Positions 51,325 through 62,502 of a DNA stretch of 64,000 nt are shown in pieces (position 1 is the stretch's first letter; each line of letters starts with the position of its first letter). Where the stretch lies: positions 5,288,314-5,352,313 of the forward strand of contig OZ024785.1 of the NCBI GenBank assembly GCA_964017065.1, written 5' to 3'. The DNA is from Haliclona indistincta. Its lineage: Eukaryota; Porifera; Demospongiae; Haplosclerida; Chalinidae. The position numbers were made by a program, and so were the translations under genes. The notes beneath the pieces are model-generated. The model saw only the letters and a program-made list of their open reading frames with translations, did not search any database and had not been told where the DNA came from.

Positions 51325-53325
51325 AGTCACCTCGATATGTATGGATCACTCCGGGATGGTACGGTAGACAATGGTGGCTCCGAAACTTTACCAACACCTC
51401 TTGTAACTCGTCTACTGTTGAGAGAATGCTGAACAATAGCTTGACCTACAACCCAAATGGAAACATGTTGTCAGACAATAGGACAAAGACCACGTTCTCT
51501 CGTTTGGTAAGCAGAAGTTAGTCTGTGGTGCTGTAATATTTTCTATTGACTATAGACGCCTGAGCAATATGAAATGGAGTACACTAAAAGACTGCAGATG
51601 GATCACTACAAGAACTTGACGAAACTCATCACTTCCGGGACCGTCTTTGATGCAGTTTGGGCTATGGCACTCGCTCTCAACCACACAGCCGAGAGAGTGG
51701 TTAAGAATGACAGCAGTGGTTGCAGCCATCTTCCCGGTCGACTGGTACCCTTGGAGCAGTTCGAATACAGCAACAAGAGAATGGGTTGTGTGATGATGGA
51801 TAGCTACACTAGAGTCAAGTTCATTGGAATCACAGTAACTTAATTCGCTGCTTGTGCTGGTGTTCCAATAGTCTCTATATGTAGGGACCAGTTGCCTTCA
51901 ATAACAGTGGCAGCAGAGATCTTGCTAGTGTGCGTATTAAGCAGTTCAGAATGACAGGTGATCGATTACGAAATAATGTACTATCATATCAGTTCTACTG
52001 CTCATACTTCAGGCAATACAAGTCTCTTTGGAAGGACCGTTCTGGAAGCTATTGTTAACCAAAGCAGCAGAAATGTGACATTGTTTAAAGCAGAGAGTAC
52101 ATCTACTATATGGCCTGGTATTTCACCTACTGTGTCATGAGCTGTACTGATCTTCTTTACTAGATGGTGTTCCATATGATGGGGCTCTACTTGATCTCAT
52201 ATATTACAGGTATCTTATTCCGACTGTCATAGCCGTCACCTTTGGCATGGGAGGAATAATATATGCACTTGTGTGTGTCGTGATGAATATTTACCTCATA
52301 CACAACCAGTAAGTTGTGCAATAGTAAAGAGGATATATTATTGTGTGCTTTGATACCACAGTACCGCGGGCACTAGGATTGAAGACCCAAACTTTCTTGT
52401 CTGTGTTGGAGCTCTGTTTCTCTATATCTCACTATGCCTGCATAATGTTGCCCATGACAAGACACTTGAATCTTACGCTAGTGTTTGCAATGTAAGATTA
52501 CTATACACTGATAAATTTACCATTCTATTATTCTTCAGATAAGGCAATGGTTGTTCTCTGTCGGTTATACCATGTGCTTGTCAGTGGTCCTCACCAAGAC
52601 TGCACTATTGTACTTCGGAGACCTGATGTTTAGACAAGCAGTATGTCCTACTTTGTGTTGTGTATGCTGACTTTTCTTTAGTACGAAGGACTCAGATATT
52701 GGCTCATCTTGATGGCCACTGTGTGCGTAATCGATGGATTAACGTTGACTTTATTTGTTGCGATGCCATGGACTCGTCTTAAAGCTATTATCGCTTATTA
52801 TTCAAATGCTAACTATGTGAGTTTTTTGGTCAACTTTTTTGGTCAACTTTTCTTCTTTCTGCTTTCATCATTTACAGACACATGGAATAAACTATCGTAT
52901 CAGTGTCTATGTGTGCTACAATATTCTATTTGATATCATCTATGCTATTTTGCTCATCTACAAGTTTGCTATACTGCTGGCGGCATTGACTTTGGCTCTT
53001 TTGAATCGAAGATCAGCAGCAACACTTGACCATATTGTAGATGACTCAATGGAGTTGGCTATCTGCGTGTTCTTAAACACCATTGCACTGTCTGTGCTCG
53101 CTGTGTCAAATTTTGCCTTTCCGTATTACCCAGATGTGCTTGATGGTCTCTACGATATTTGTCTGTTTTTAGGAGCCACATCATTTCTAACTTGCATCAT
53201 CTTCCTTCCAGCTGTACTTAAGTGGAGAAACAATGTGAGTATGTGCACAATAATTACTTGTTTGTTGTTTGTTATGGTCATTGTTCATGCATGCAGAGAA
53301 GAATACATCCAGAAGATCAGGCTCC

Positions 53326-53660
53326 ACCTGTAGCCGGTAATCCACCTGTAGCCGGTAATCCACCAGTAGCCGGTAATCCACCTGTAGCCGGTAATCCACC
53401 AGTAGCCGGTAATCCACCAGTAGCCGGTAATCCACCTGTAGCCGGTAATCCACCTGTAGCCGGTAATCCACCTGTAGCCGGTAATCCACCTGTAGCCGGT
53501 AATCCACCTGTAGCCGGTAATCCACCAGTAGCCGGTAATCCACCAGTAGCCGGTAATCCACCAGTAGCCGGTAATCCAACAGTAGCCGGTAATCCACCTG
53601 TAGCCGGTAATCCACCTGTAGCCGATAATCCACCTGTAGCCGGTAATCCACCTGGAGCCT
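53326..53660 (+). repeat. Coding 18-bp minisatellite (PPVAGN), GPCR copy 2
   Basis: About 18 PPVAGN units, longer than in copy 1. The following SRSP-type repeat is shorter here (about 3 units). Confidence 0.95.
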
Positions 53661-54261
53661 GTCAACAGAATCAACCTGGATCATCTCTACAAAATCCAGA
53701 AACCAGTTCTTTTCAATCCCAATTACTTCAACCTCCTTTAACGTTTCGTACTAGTCGTTCACCAACTCCTCAGCCTCCAAATCGTTCACCATCTTCTCGG
53801 TCTTCAAGTCGTTCACCATCTCCTTGGCCTTCAAGTCATCCAGCAACTCCTCTACGCTGTCCACCGTGTGCCGAATCATCATATTCACTTTGGGTTGATG
53901 ATCCTGGTACAACTCACAAGGTACAGAACTATTTGTTAACCGCTTATGTTAACATGAATTGTAGCATGAACCAACTGATCTTCATAAGAGAAGAAGCAGT
54001 ACAATCTGTAGTGACGAAACAGATGTGGAAGTTTCTACACACATGTGAATCCGGCCCTGGTATAGTGGGACGAAAAATGGACTCTCCTTGACTGAATAAC
54101 AATTTTGATTGTGCTTGACAGTATTAATATAATACATGTAGTTGTACTATTGAAGTGAGAATGTTATCTGCCCCAGCGAAGGAACCGATTCATTAACTTG
54201 AGCGCTGTTTCACTAGATGCATAGAGTTCAGTACTATCTTACCAGCTATACTGCTAGGGAT

Positions 54262-55338
54262 AGATGACATTGGTCACCAGTGCTTGTTGAACAGAGCGGG
54301 CTTCCTGTGTGGACGATGTGATAATGGCACTAGTCTCATTCTTGGTTCAAATGAATGCCGAGAGTGTTCAAATGCATATGTAGCATTGTTGATCCCGTTT
54401 GCTTTGCTGGGACTAATTCCTTTTGGTATAATCATTGCTCTCAACCTCACTGTATCCATTGGGACTATCTAAACTGGTACTAGGCAATGCCTGTATTAAG
54501 CACTCTTATTCTGCTCTCGTACACTAAGGTACTTCGAACAGTCATCCAGTCCTTGCTGATTGGTTATGTCTCTTGCGGCAACTCACTAAGGAGGGTGTGG
54601 CAATTTGATGCTAACATAGACTACTTTAGTCCTTCTCATATGGCGCTGTTCATATTCTCACTAGCCGTGGTCATGCTAATAGCACTACCATACACTGCTC
54701 TAGTACTCATCAATCCTGTATTAGAGGGTTACCTCTCACGATTCAGATACTTTAAATGGTTAGCTCGTCTGAAACCATTCTACGATGCCTATAGCGGACC
54801 TTATAAAAACAATTGCAGGTTCTGGCCGGGATTGCTACTCGTAGCACGATTCATTCTCGCTCTTGTGATACCATTTGGGAGTGACACTACCAACCTATCA
54901 GTGATTCTAACAGTGGTGCTGATGCTACTGGTGACCGGATGGAACCTTCGTGGAGTCTACAACAAGTGGTACCTGGATCTACTAGAGTCTTGGTTCCTCT
55001 TGAACATTGCAGTCTACTGCATCTTTGGGTTTGCTGGGCTTGCTGCCATAGGAGGGAAGCTCTCCATTACGTTGGTATTTCTAACTTTTTTGGGAGTTCT
55101 CTTGTATCATTTAAATCTTCAATTGAAGAAAACGAAATATGGAGAGCAATTAAATTCTTGGTGTCTGACCAAGTTGAAGAATACAAAAGTATATTCAAGA
55201 TTTATATCGGATGATTCCACTGTGAAATCCTGTTACGTTGACGATGATCTTTCCTCTTCTGTCACAGTAGTGAGAAGAAGGGAGTCCCTGCTTTCAGATG
55301 ACATCATTAGCAACAGATACTTTTTTGTTGAAATCTAA
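54262..55338 (+). pseudogene. Truncated beta-helix/membrane gene, fragment 2
   Basis: Same extent as fragment 1. TVSIGTI is followed by TAA from the shared internal deletion, with a few more bases lost at 'aggcaatgcc'. Downstream of that a 283-codon frame (MPVLSTLILL...) stays open to the parental stop and keeps about five of the hydrophobic segments. It lacks a signal peptide, ectodomain and first helices. Translation is unlikely. Confidence 0.85.
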
Positions 55339-55436
55339 CATGTGTGTGGCTGTGAATAAAATTTTGTATGATTTTGAATATAAATTTTTTGCACCTTAAC
55401 AAAATTTTTATTAGGTGTGGCTGGTTTGCGTACACG

Positions 55437-55449
55437 TGTTTATAAAAGC
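55437..55449 (+). promoter_or_regulatory. TATA box of GPCR copy 3
   Basis: 'tgtttataaaagc' in the conserved unit promoter, 46 bp before the ATG at 55496. Confidence 0.7.
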
Positions 55450-55495
55450 CCTCATGGTACTGTGTTGAGGAGAACCTGCCGACGAGCCTGCCGAT

Positions 55496-58400
55496 ATGTG
55501 GAAGCTCGTGTTGGTGTCTGCCCTGGTTGTCGCGTACTGCTCGTGGAGCGGAGGAGCTGCTGCAGCCGCGAACACGACGCTCTCGTTTGCCTACATCACT
55601 TCTAAGACGGGCACCTTCGTCACTGCCGGTGCCATCCCCGTTGTCGACCTAGCGCTGGAGCTAATCAACGGCAGAGCCGATATACTGTCCAACTACAGTC
55701 TCACGTACCACAGAACTGTCGGGAACTCCAACGTAAGAAACCTATCTGAGCGTTTTCATTACATTTCTCTGTCTTTTGCAGTGCACTCGCACCGGAGCAC
55801 TGAACGAATTCTCCGCTAGATTCCTGACGTCCAGGGACTCGTCTCACCCAACCTACGTCTCCCTGCTTTGCTGTGGATGCGCCTCAAGCACCTTAGCTGT
55901 TGGTGAAATTAGCCATTACTGGAATATACCTCAGGTAGCTAGACTACTGTACTCTGTGCCCATGCGGTGACGGCGTCTTGTTGCAATACAGGTAACCGGA
56001 GTTGCAGGCACTCCTGAGTTGAACGATAGACAGAAATACCGTGGACTCTATTCAACAGACGCTACAGTGGAGTATATTGGACTAGCCTTGGTAGCAGTAG
56101 CTCGCGAGTTCAAGTGGTCTCAAGCGGTCTGTATCACTCAACTGGAGAGCCCCTTTATTGACGTGAGCTAGCTATAAGCCTAATTTGTTTAAATTCTGAC
56201 TACAATATAGATCACTCAAAAGATCAAATCCGAGTTCCTCAAAGACTGCAGATTGCTGAACACAAGTTTTAAGTTTCAGGCAGCAAGCCTCAACGCGGTC
56301 CCTTACGATATCTTACTGAACTGGGTACGCCCTGTTGCACCATAATCTCACCTTTTGTCCTTTACAGGATACGGATTACAGGATTGTGATAATAAATGCA
56401 AATGACCTCTTCATCTATGAAATACTCTGCCGAGTGAGTTGTTCATGCATAGTTCTTCTGTCTTACATCTCTGTACTGCTAGGCTCATGCTAAAGGGATG
56501 CAGTCATCTCGATATGTATGGATCACTCTGGGATGGTACGGTAGACAATGGTGGCTCCGAAACTTTACCAACACCTCTTGTAACTCGTCTACTGTCGAGA
56601 GAATGCTGAACAATAGCTTGACCTACAACCCAAGTGGAAACATGTTGTCAGACAATAGGACAAAGACCACGTTCTCTCGTTTGGTAAGCAGAAGTTAGTC
56701 GGTGTGGTACTGTAATATTTTCTATTGACTACAGACGCCCGAGCAATATGAAATAGAGTACACTAGAAGACTGAAGATGGATCACTACAAGAACTTGACG
56801 AAACACATCATTTCCGGGACCATTTTTGATGCAGTTTGGGCTATGGCACTCGCTCTCAACTACACAGCCGAGAGAGTGGTTAAGAATGACAGCAGTGGTT
56901 GCAGTCATCTTCCCGGTCGATTGGTACCCTTGGAGCAGTTCAACTACAGCAACAAGAGAATGGGTTGTGTGATGATGGATAGCTACACTAGAGTCAAGTT
57001 CATTGGAATCACAGTAAGTTAATTCGCTGCTGTGCTGGTGTTCCAATAGTCTCTATGTGTAGGGACCAGTTGCCTTCAATAACAGTGGCAGCAGAGATCT
57101 TGCTAGTGTGCGTATTAAGCAGTTCAGAATGACAGGTGATCGATTATGAAATATGTACTATCATATCAGTTCTACTGCTCATACTTCAGGCGATACAAGT
57201 CTCTTTGGAAGGACCGTTCTGGAAGCAATTGTTAACCGAAGCAGCGGAAATGTGACATTGTTTAAAGCAGAGAGTACATCTACTATATGGCCTGGTATTT
57301 CACCTACTGTGTCATGAGCTGTACTGATTTTCTTTACTAGATGGTGTTCCATATGATGGGACTATTCTTGGTCTCATATATTACAGGTATCTTATTCCGA
57401 CTGTCATAGGCGTCACCTTTGGTATGGGAGGAATGATATATGCACTTGTGTGTTTCGTGATGAATATTTACCTCTTAAAAAACCAGTAAGTTGTGCAATA
57501 GTAAAGAGGATAATTATATTGCTTGCTTCGATGTCACAGTACCCCGGACACTATGAGTGAAATACCAAACTTTTTTGTCTGTTTTGGAGCTCTGTTTCTT
57601 TATTTCTCAGTATGCTTGCATAATGTTGCCCATGACATAACACGTCAATCTTACGCTAGTGTTTGCAATGTAAGTTTATTATACACTGATAAATTTACCA
57701 TTCAATTATTCTTCAGGCAAGGCATTGGTCGTTCTCTATTGGTTATACCATATGCTTGTCAGTGGTCCTCACCAAGACTGCTCAATTATACTACGTGATT
57801 CATTATTTCCAGCTTAATAGAAAGGTTGGTTGTGTGTCCTACTTTTGTGTCGTGTGTTGACTGACTTCTTCTTTAGTACACACGCTTCAGATATTGGCTC
57901 CCCTTGATACCCATTTTGAGCGTTATCGAGTTGTTTCTTTCTTTTTCTGTTGTGATTCCATGGACTAGTCTTAAAGCTATTGTCGCTGATCATCCATATT
58001 ATTCAAATGCTACCTATGTAAGTGTTTTGGTCAACTGTTTTGATCAACTTTCTGTCTGCTTTTATCATCCACAGATCCACGGAATAAACTATCATATCAG
58101 TGTCTATGTGTGCTACAATCTGCTATTTGATGTCATCCGTGCTATTTCGTTCATCTACAAGTTTGCTATACTGCTGCCGTCATTTATTCTGGCTCTTTTC
58201 AATCGAAAATATATAGCTAGACGCAATTATGTAGATAACTCGATGGAGCTGACTATCTGCCTGTTCCTAAACACCATTGCACTGTCTGTGCTCGCTGTGT
58301 CAAATTTTGCCTTTCCGTATTATCCAGATGTGCTTGATGGTCTCTACGATATTTGTCTGTTTTTAGGAGCCACATCATTTCTAACTTGCATCATCTTCCT

Positions 58401-59279
58401 TCCAACTGTACTTAAGTGGAGAAACAATGTGAGTATGTGCACAATAATTACTTGTATGTTGTTTGTTATGGTCATTGTTCATGCATGCAGAGAAGAATAC
58501 ATCCAGTAGATCAGGCTCCACCTGTAGCCGGTAATCCACCTGTAGCCGGTAATCCACCTGTAGCCGGTAATCCACCTGTAGCCGGTAATCCACCTGTAGC
58601 CGGTAATCCACCTGTAGCCGGTAATCCACCTGGAGCCGGTAATCCACCTGGAGCCGGTAATCCACCTGGAGCCGGTGATCCACCTGTGGCCGGTGATCCA
58701 CCTGTGGCCGGTGATCCACCTGTGGCCGGTGATCCACCTGTGGCCGGTGATCCACCTGTGGCCGGTGATCCACCTGTGGCCGGTGATCCACCTGGAGCCG
58801 GTGATCCACCTGGAGCCGGTGATCCACCTGGAGCCGGTAATCCACCTGGAGCCGATAATCCACCTGTAGCCGGTAATCCACCTGTAGCCTGTCAACAGAA
58901 TCAACCTGGATCATCTCTACAAAATCCAGAAACCAGTTCTTATCAATCCCAATTACTTCAACCTCCTTTAACGTTTCGTACTAGTCGTTCACCAACTCCT
59001 CAGCCTCCAAATCGTTCACCATCTTCTCGGTCTTCAAGTCGTTCACCATCTCCTTGGCCTTCAAGTCATCCAGCAACTCCTCTAAGCTGTCCACCGTGTG
59101 CCGAATCATCATATTCACTTTGGGTTGATGATCCTGGTACAACTCACAAGGTACAGAACTATTTGTTAACCGCTTATGTTATGATGAATTGTAGCATGAA
59201 CCAACTGATCTTCATAAGAGAAGAAGTAGTACAATCTGCAGTGACGAAACAGATGTGGAAGTTTCTACACACATGTGAA
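55496..59279 (+). CDS. Class C (GABA-B-like) GPCR, copy 3
   Basis: Uninterrupted third copy with the same exon layout as copy 1. Signal peptide MWKLVLVSALVVAYCSW, venus-flytrap blocks as in copy 1, seven helices, repeat-rich tail, final exon ending DVEVSTHM at 59279. It is the most diverged copy in the helix region: the exon near 57540-57670 reads IPNFFVCFGALFLYFSVCL, TM4 differs (LIPILSVIELFLSFSVVIPW) and the third intracellular region differs (NRKYIARRNYVDNSM versus NRRSAAILDHSVDDSM). The ligand-binding half is nearly identical to copies 1 and 2. This mosaic suggests gene conversion over part of the gene or selection on the helix half. It carries about 20 PPxAGx units with Asp and Gly variants. 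Confidence 0.83.
58519..58890 (+). repeat. Coding 18-bp minisatellite (PPVAGN/PPVAGD), GPCR copy 3
   Basis: About 20 units. A central block of units encodes PPVAGD or PPGAGD instead of PPVAGN, a pattern of local higher-order amplification absent from copies 1 and 2. Confidence 0.95.
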
Positions 59280-59487
59280 TCCCTGGTATAGTGGGACGAA
59301 AAATGGACTCTCCTTGACTGAATAACAATTTTGATTGTGCTTGACAGTATTAATATAATACATGTAGTTGTACTATTGAAGTGAGAATGTTATCTGCCCC
59401 AGCGAAGGAGCTGATTCATTAACTTGAGCGCTGTTTCACTAGATGCATAGAGTTCAGTACTATCATACCAGCTATACTGCTGGTGAT

Positions 59488-60575
59488 AGATGACATTGGT
59501 CATCAGTGCTTGTTGAACAGAGCGGGCTTCCTGTGTGGATGCGTGATAATGGCACTAGTCTCATTCTTGGTTCCAATGAATTCCGTGAGTGTTCAAATGC
59601 TTATGTAGCATTGTTGATCCCGTTTGCTTTGCTGGGACTAACTCCTGTTGGTATAATCATTGCTCTCAACCTCACTGTATCCATTGGCACTATCTAAACT
59701 GGTACTAGGCTCTAATGCAGTGGCTGTACTGAGTACTCTTATACTGCTCTCGTACACTAAGGTACTTCGAACAGTCATCCAGTCCTTGCTGATTGGTTAT
59801 GTCTCTTGTGGCGACTCACTAAGGAGAGTGTGGCAATTTGATGCTAACATTGACTACTTCAGTCCTTCTCATATGGCGCTGTTCATATTCTCACTAGCCG
59901 TGGTCATGCTAATAGCACTACCATACACTGCTCTAGTACTCATCAATCCTGTATTAGAGGGTTACCTGTCACGATTCAGATACTTTAAATGGTTAGCTCG
60001 TCTGAAACCGTTCTATGATGCCTATAGCGGACCTTATAAGGACAATTGCAGGTTCTGGCCGGGATTGCTACTCGTAGCACGATTCGTTCTAGCTCTTGTG
60101 ATACCCTTTGGGAGTGACACTACCAACCTATCAGTGATTCTAACAGTAGTGCTGATGCTACTGGTGACTGGATGGAACCTTCGTGGAGTCTACAACAAGT
60201 GGTACCTGGATCTACTAGAGTCTTGGTTCCTTCTGAACATCGCAGTCTACTGCATCTTTGGGTTTGCTGGGCTTGCTGCCATAGGAGGGAAGCTTTCCAT
60301 TACGTTGGTATTTCTAACTTTTTTGGGAATTCTTTTGTATCATTTAAATCTTCGATTGAAGAAAACGAAATCTGGAGAGCGATTAAATTCCTGGTGTCTG
60401 ACCAAACTGAGGAATACAAGAGTATATTCAAGATTTATTTTGGATGATTCCACTGTGAAATCCTGTTACGTTGACGATGATCTTTCCTCTTCTGTCACAG
60501 TAGTGAGAAGAAGGGAGTCCCTGCTTTCAGATGACATCATTAGCAACAGATACTCTTTTGTTGAAATTATAAATG
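59488..60575 (+). pseudogene. Truncated beta-helix/membrane gene, fragment 3
   Basis: Same extent and same internal deletion (TVSIGTI then TAA) as the other fragments, and the same 'ggatgcgtgataa' frameshift as fragment 1. One extra T before the stop (gaaattataaatg) removes the parental stop codon, so the frame runs on into the next promoter region. Confidence 0.86.
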
Positions 60576-60686
60576 TGCGTGGCTGTGAATTTTTTAAAAT
60601 CATGTACATGTATGACTCTGATTATAAATTTTTGTACAGTAACAAATTTTTTATTGGGTGTGGCTGGTTTGCGTACACGTACACGT

Positions 60687-60699
60687 GTTTATAAAAGCA
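60687..60699 (+). promoter_or_regulatory. Orphan GPCR-type promoter with TATA box
   Basis: 'tgtttataaaagc' within the conserved unit promoter, but the GPCR coding sequence does not follow. Similarity to the other units stops at about 60724, just before the ATG of the frame leading into the HSPA12-like gene. Confidence 0.7.
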
Positions 60700-60724
60700 G
60701 TTTTTCCCTCGTGGTACTGTTTTA

Positions 60725-62230
60725 ATGCCATCATCTATGATGCCATTATGCTTTTACCAAATAATTATGGAAAAGGGCACCAAGGATTTTCGGCCATTTA
60801 TCAAAATTTTCAACCTCCAAAATTCCCGCTTTGCATTTAAAACTTATAATATGAGGGTATATATTATTTCACAGGCTGGGCTCATATCAAATAATCCAGG
60901 AATCAACAGTCTCACTCCAGTTGGATCTTTGATAAATGTCCCTGAAGAAAAAAATCCTCACAAGTTGACTCTAGCTCTTGAACCCGAGTGTGCCGCCTTG
61001 TACTGCCAACAACTCACCAATGACGAAATCGCACCATACAGCATTACGTCTGATTCTCTGCCAACAGCTGATAGCTACATGGTGTGCGATCTTGGAGCTG
61101 GTACAGTGGACATCACTGCCCATATCAAGCATGGAGAAGATGACATCGAAGTCACTATACCACCAACAGGAAATGATAGTGGAGGAAGGGAGATAAACAA
61201 GCAATTCTATCACCTTTTGGAGCACATAGTCGATGATGCTGATTTCAATTCATTTCTTAGCAGCAGGGGAGGAAAAAAGAAAAGCGAATATCAAGCTGTT
61301 ATAACCGAAATTGTTTTCAATGAATTTGAAAAGGTGAAGCAGCAATTTGGAATGGAAGTCTTAGATGATGATCCAGATTGTTCGCCACCTCTAATAGTTG
61401 GGCTTATGGAAAAATTTGTTCGGTTCTACTCAAAGGATAAAATAAGCGAAGGCATAAAGGATGATCGAATTGTCTTTGTTAGAGATATGTGCACTCTAAA
61501 AATCAATCGTGCAAAATTGAGAGAACTTTTTGAACCAGTTGTCCAGAAAGCCATTGAGTGTATCAAAAATGCACTTTCCCGTGAAGAAATTAAGGAAAGG
61601 ATCAGAATGATCTATCTAGTAGGTGGATTTGGAGGATGCCGGTATACTTGCAGTGCATTGAAAGAAGCTATTCGGGAATTTCCAACTGAAATTCAAGTGA
61701 TAGTACCTGAGCAACACACATTGGCAGTATCAAGAGGAGCAGTCATATACTGTCGCAATCCCACAATCATCAAGAGTCGCAGAATGGAAGCATCTTATGG
61801 AATCAGCTGTAATGTTCCTTTCAAGGAAAGAATTCATGATAATGCATATGCTTACCGACACCCAGATACTGGAGAGAAGAAATGCAAAAATCTATTTTCT
61901 GCATTTGTAACAAAGGGACAAAAGGTGACATTGAATGATCCAGTTGTCGAAAAAATATTTCCTTATAGCCAAGCAAGTGACCATGGGTATATCTATTTTT
62001 ATACTACAACTGATCTTAGTCTCCTCTATACTGAAGATAAACAAGGAAGAGACATTGCCCCAAAAATTGGCTCTCTTTTGCTTGCTTGTCCAAATCCTAA
62101 TAACTTGGAATATAAACAGCGTGAAATAGAGATCACAATGGACTTCAGCAGCACAGAAATTAAAGTGCAAGCTCGAGCACTCTATTTACCTGGACAACCA
62201 CCAGTAAAAGCTGTACTTGATTTTCTTTAA
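60725..62230 (+). CDS. 5'-truncated HSPA12-like (Hsp70-family) protein
   Basis: The frame runs 501 codons from ATG at 60725. HSPA12 similarity starts at AGLIS (60875, directly after an acceptor-like 'atttcacag') and goes to the stop: ALEPECAALYC, the phosphate-2 motif VCDLGAGTVDIT near residue 120, GGREINKQF, the adenosine motif LVGGFGGCRYT near 299, AVSRGAVIYC, and YGISCNVPF. Human HSPA12A is about 675 aa, and roughly the first 200 residues, with the phosphate-1 loop, are missing. Without them nucleotide binding should be impaired. The first 50 codons come from MITE-like and novel sequence below an orphan GPCR promoter. It could be a new chimeric gene, a gene with unseen 5' exons, or a pseudogene; the long open frame argues against old decay. 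Confidence 0.7.
   Translation: MPSSMMPLCFYQIIMEKGTKDFRPFIKIFNLQNSRFAFKTYNMRVYIISQAGLISNNPGINSLTPVGSLINVPEEKNPHKLTLALEPECAALYCQQLTNDEIAPYSITSDSLPTADSYMVCDLGAGTVDITAHIKHGEDDIEVTIPPTGNDSGGREINKQFYHLLEHIVDDADFNSFLSSRGGKKKSEYQAVITEIVFNEFEKVKQQFGMEVLDDDPDCSPPLIVGLMEKFVRFYSKDKISEGIKDDRIVFVRDMCTLKINRAKLRELFEPVVQKAIECIKNALSREEIKERIRMIYLVGGFGGCRYTCSALKEAIREFPTEIQVIVPEQHTLAVSRGAVIYCRNPTIIKSRRMEASYGISCNVPFKERIHDNAYAYRHPDTGEKKCKNLFSAFVTKGQKVTLNDPVVEKIFPYSQASDHGYIYFYTTTDLSLLYTEDKQGRDIAPKIGSLLLACPNPNNLEYKQREIEITMDFSSTEIKVQARALYLPGQPPVKAVLDFL
60788..60835. mobile_element. Half of a MITE-like element
   Basis: 'tcaaaattttcaacctccaa' and 'aattcccgc' resemble the right arm of the element at 34878-35083. It is included in the 5' part of the HSPA12-like frame. 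Confidence 0.35.
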
Positions 62231-62502
62231 TAATCATTATCGGTTGCAAAAATAAAATGAATTTAGATTTTCTTTTGCTGCTCTTGTAAGTTTAAAAATT
62301 GTTTTGTACTGATATTGATGCATGCATACTTTTTAGTTTTTTTTAATTCCCTACAACCATTTGCTACGTGTTGAATAACATTTAAGAAGCTGAAATCTTT
62401 ATTAATTTTTGTGTGTAAAACAACATTAGTTGAGTCATGTATACAGTATTATAATAAATTATTTAAACCCAATCCTTATTGTTGATGATAATAAGAGACA
62501 CA

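Larger units (their letters stand above)
44957..54048 (+). pseudogene. Class C GPCR copy 2, split by a Ginger element
   Basis: Exons match copy 1 closely on both sides of a 5.36-kb insert. 44957-45969 holds the signal peptide and the first half of the venus-flytrap domain; 51325-54048 holds RYVWITPGWYG through the seven helices and the tail with about 18 PPVAGN units. The insert lies inside an exon, after the codons for AHAKGMQ, so a normal transcript would be broken. Outside the insert I see no clear nonsense mutation, so the disruption is recent. A copy without the insert may exist in other individuals. Confidence 0.85.

Noticed and set aside
54487..55338. Functional 283-residue membrane protein
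   Set aside because: It is the 3' part of a broken gene copy with a stop upstream and no promoter of its own. The open frame is explained by recent duplication.
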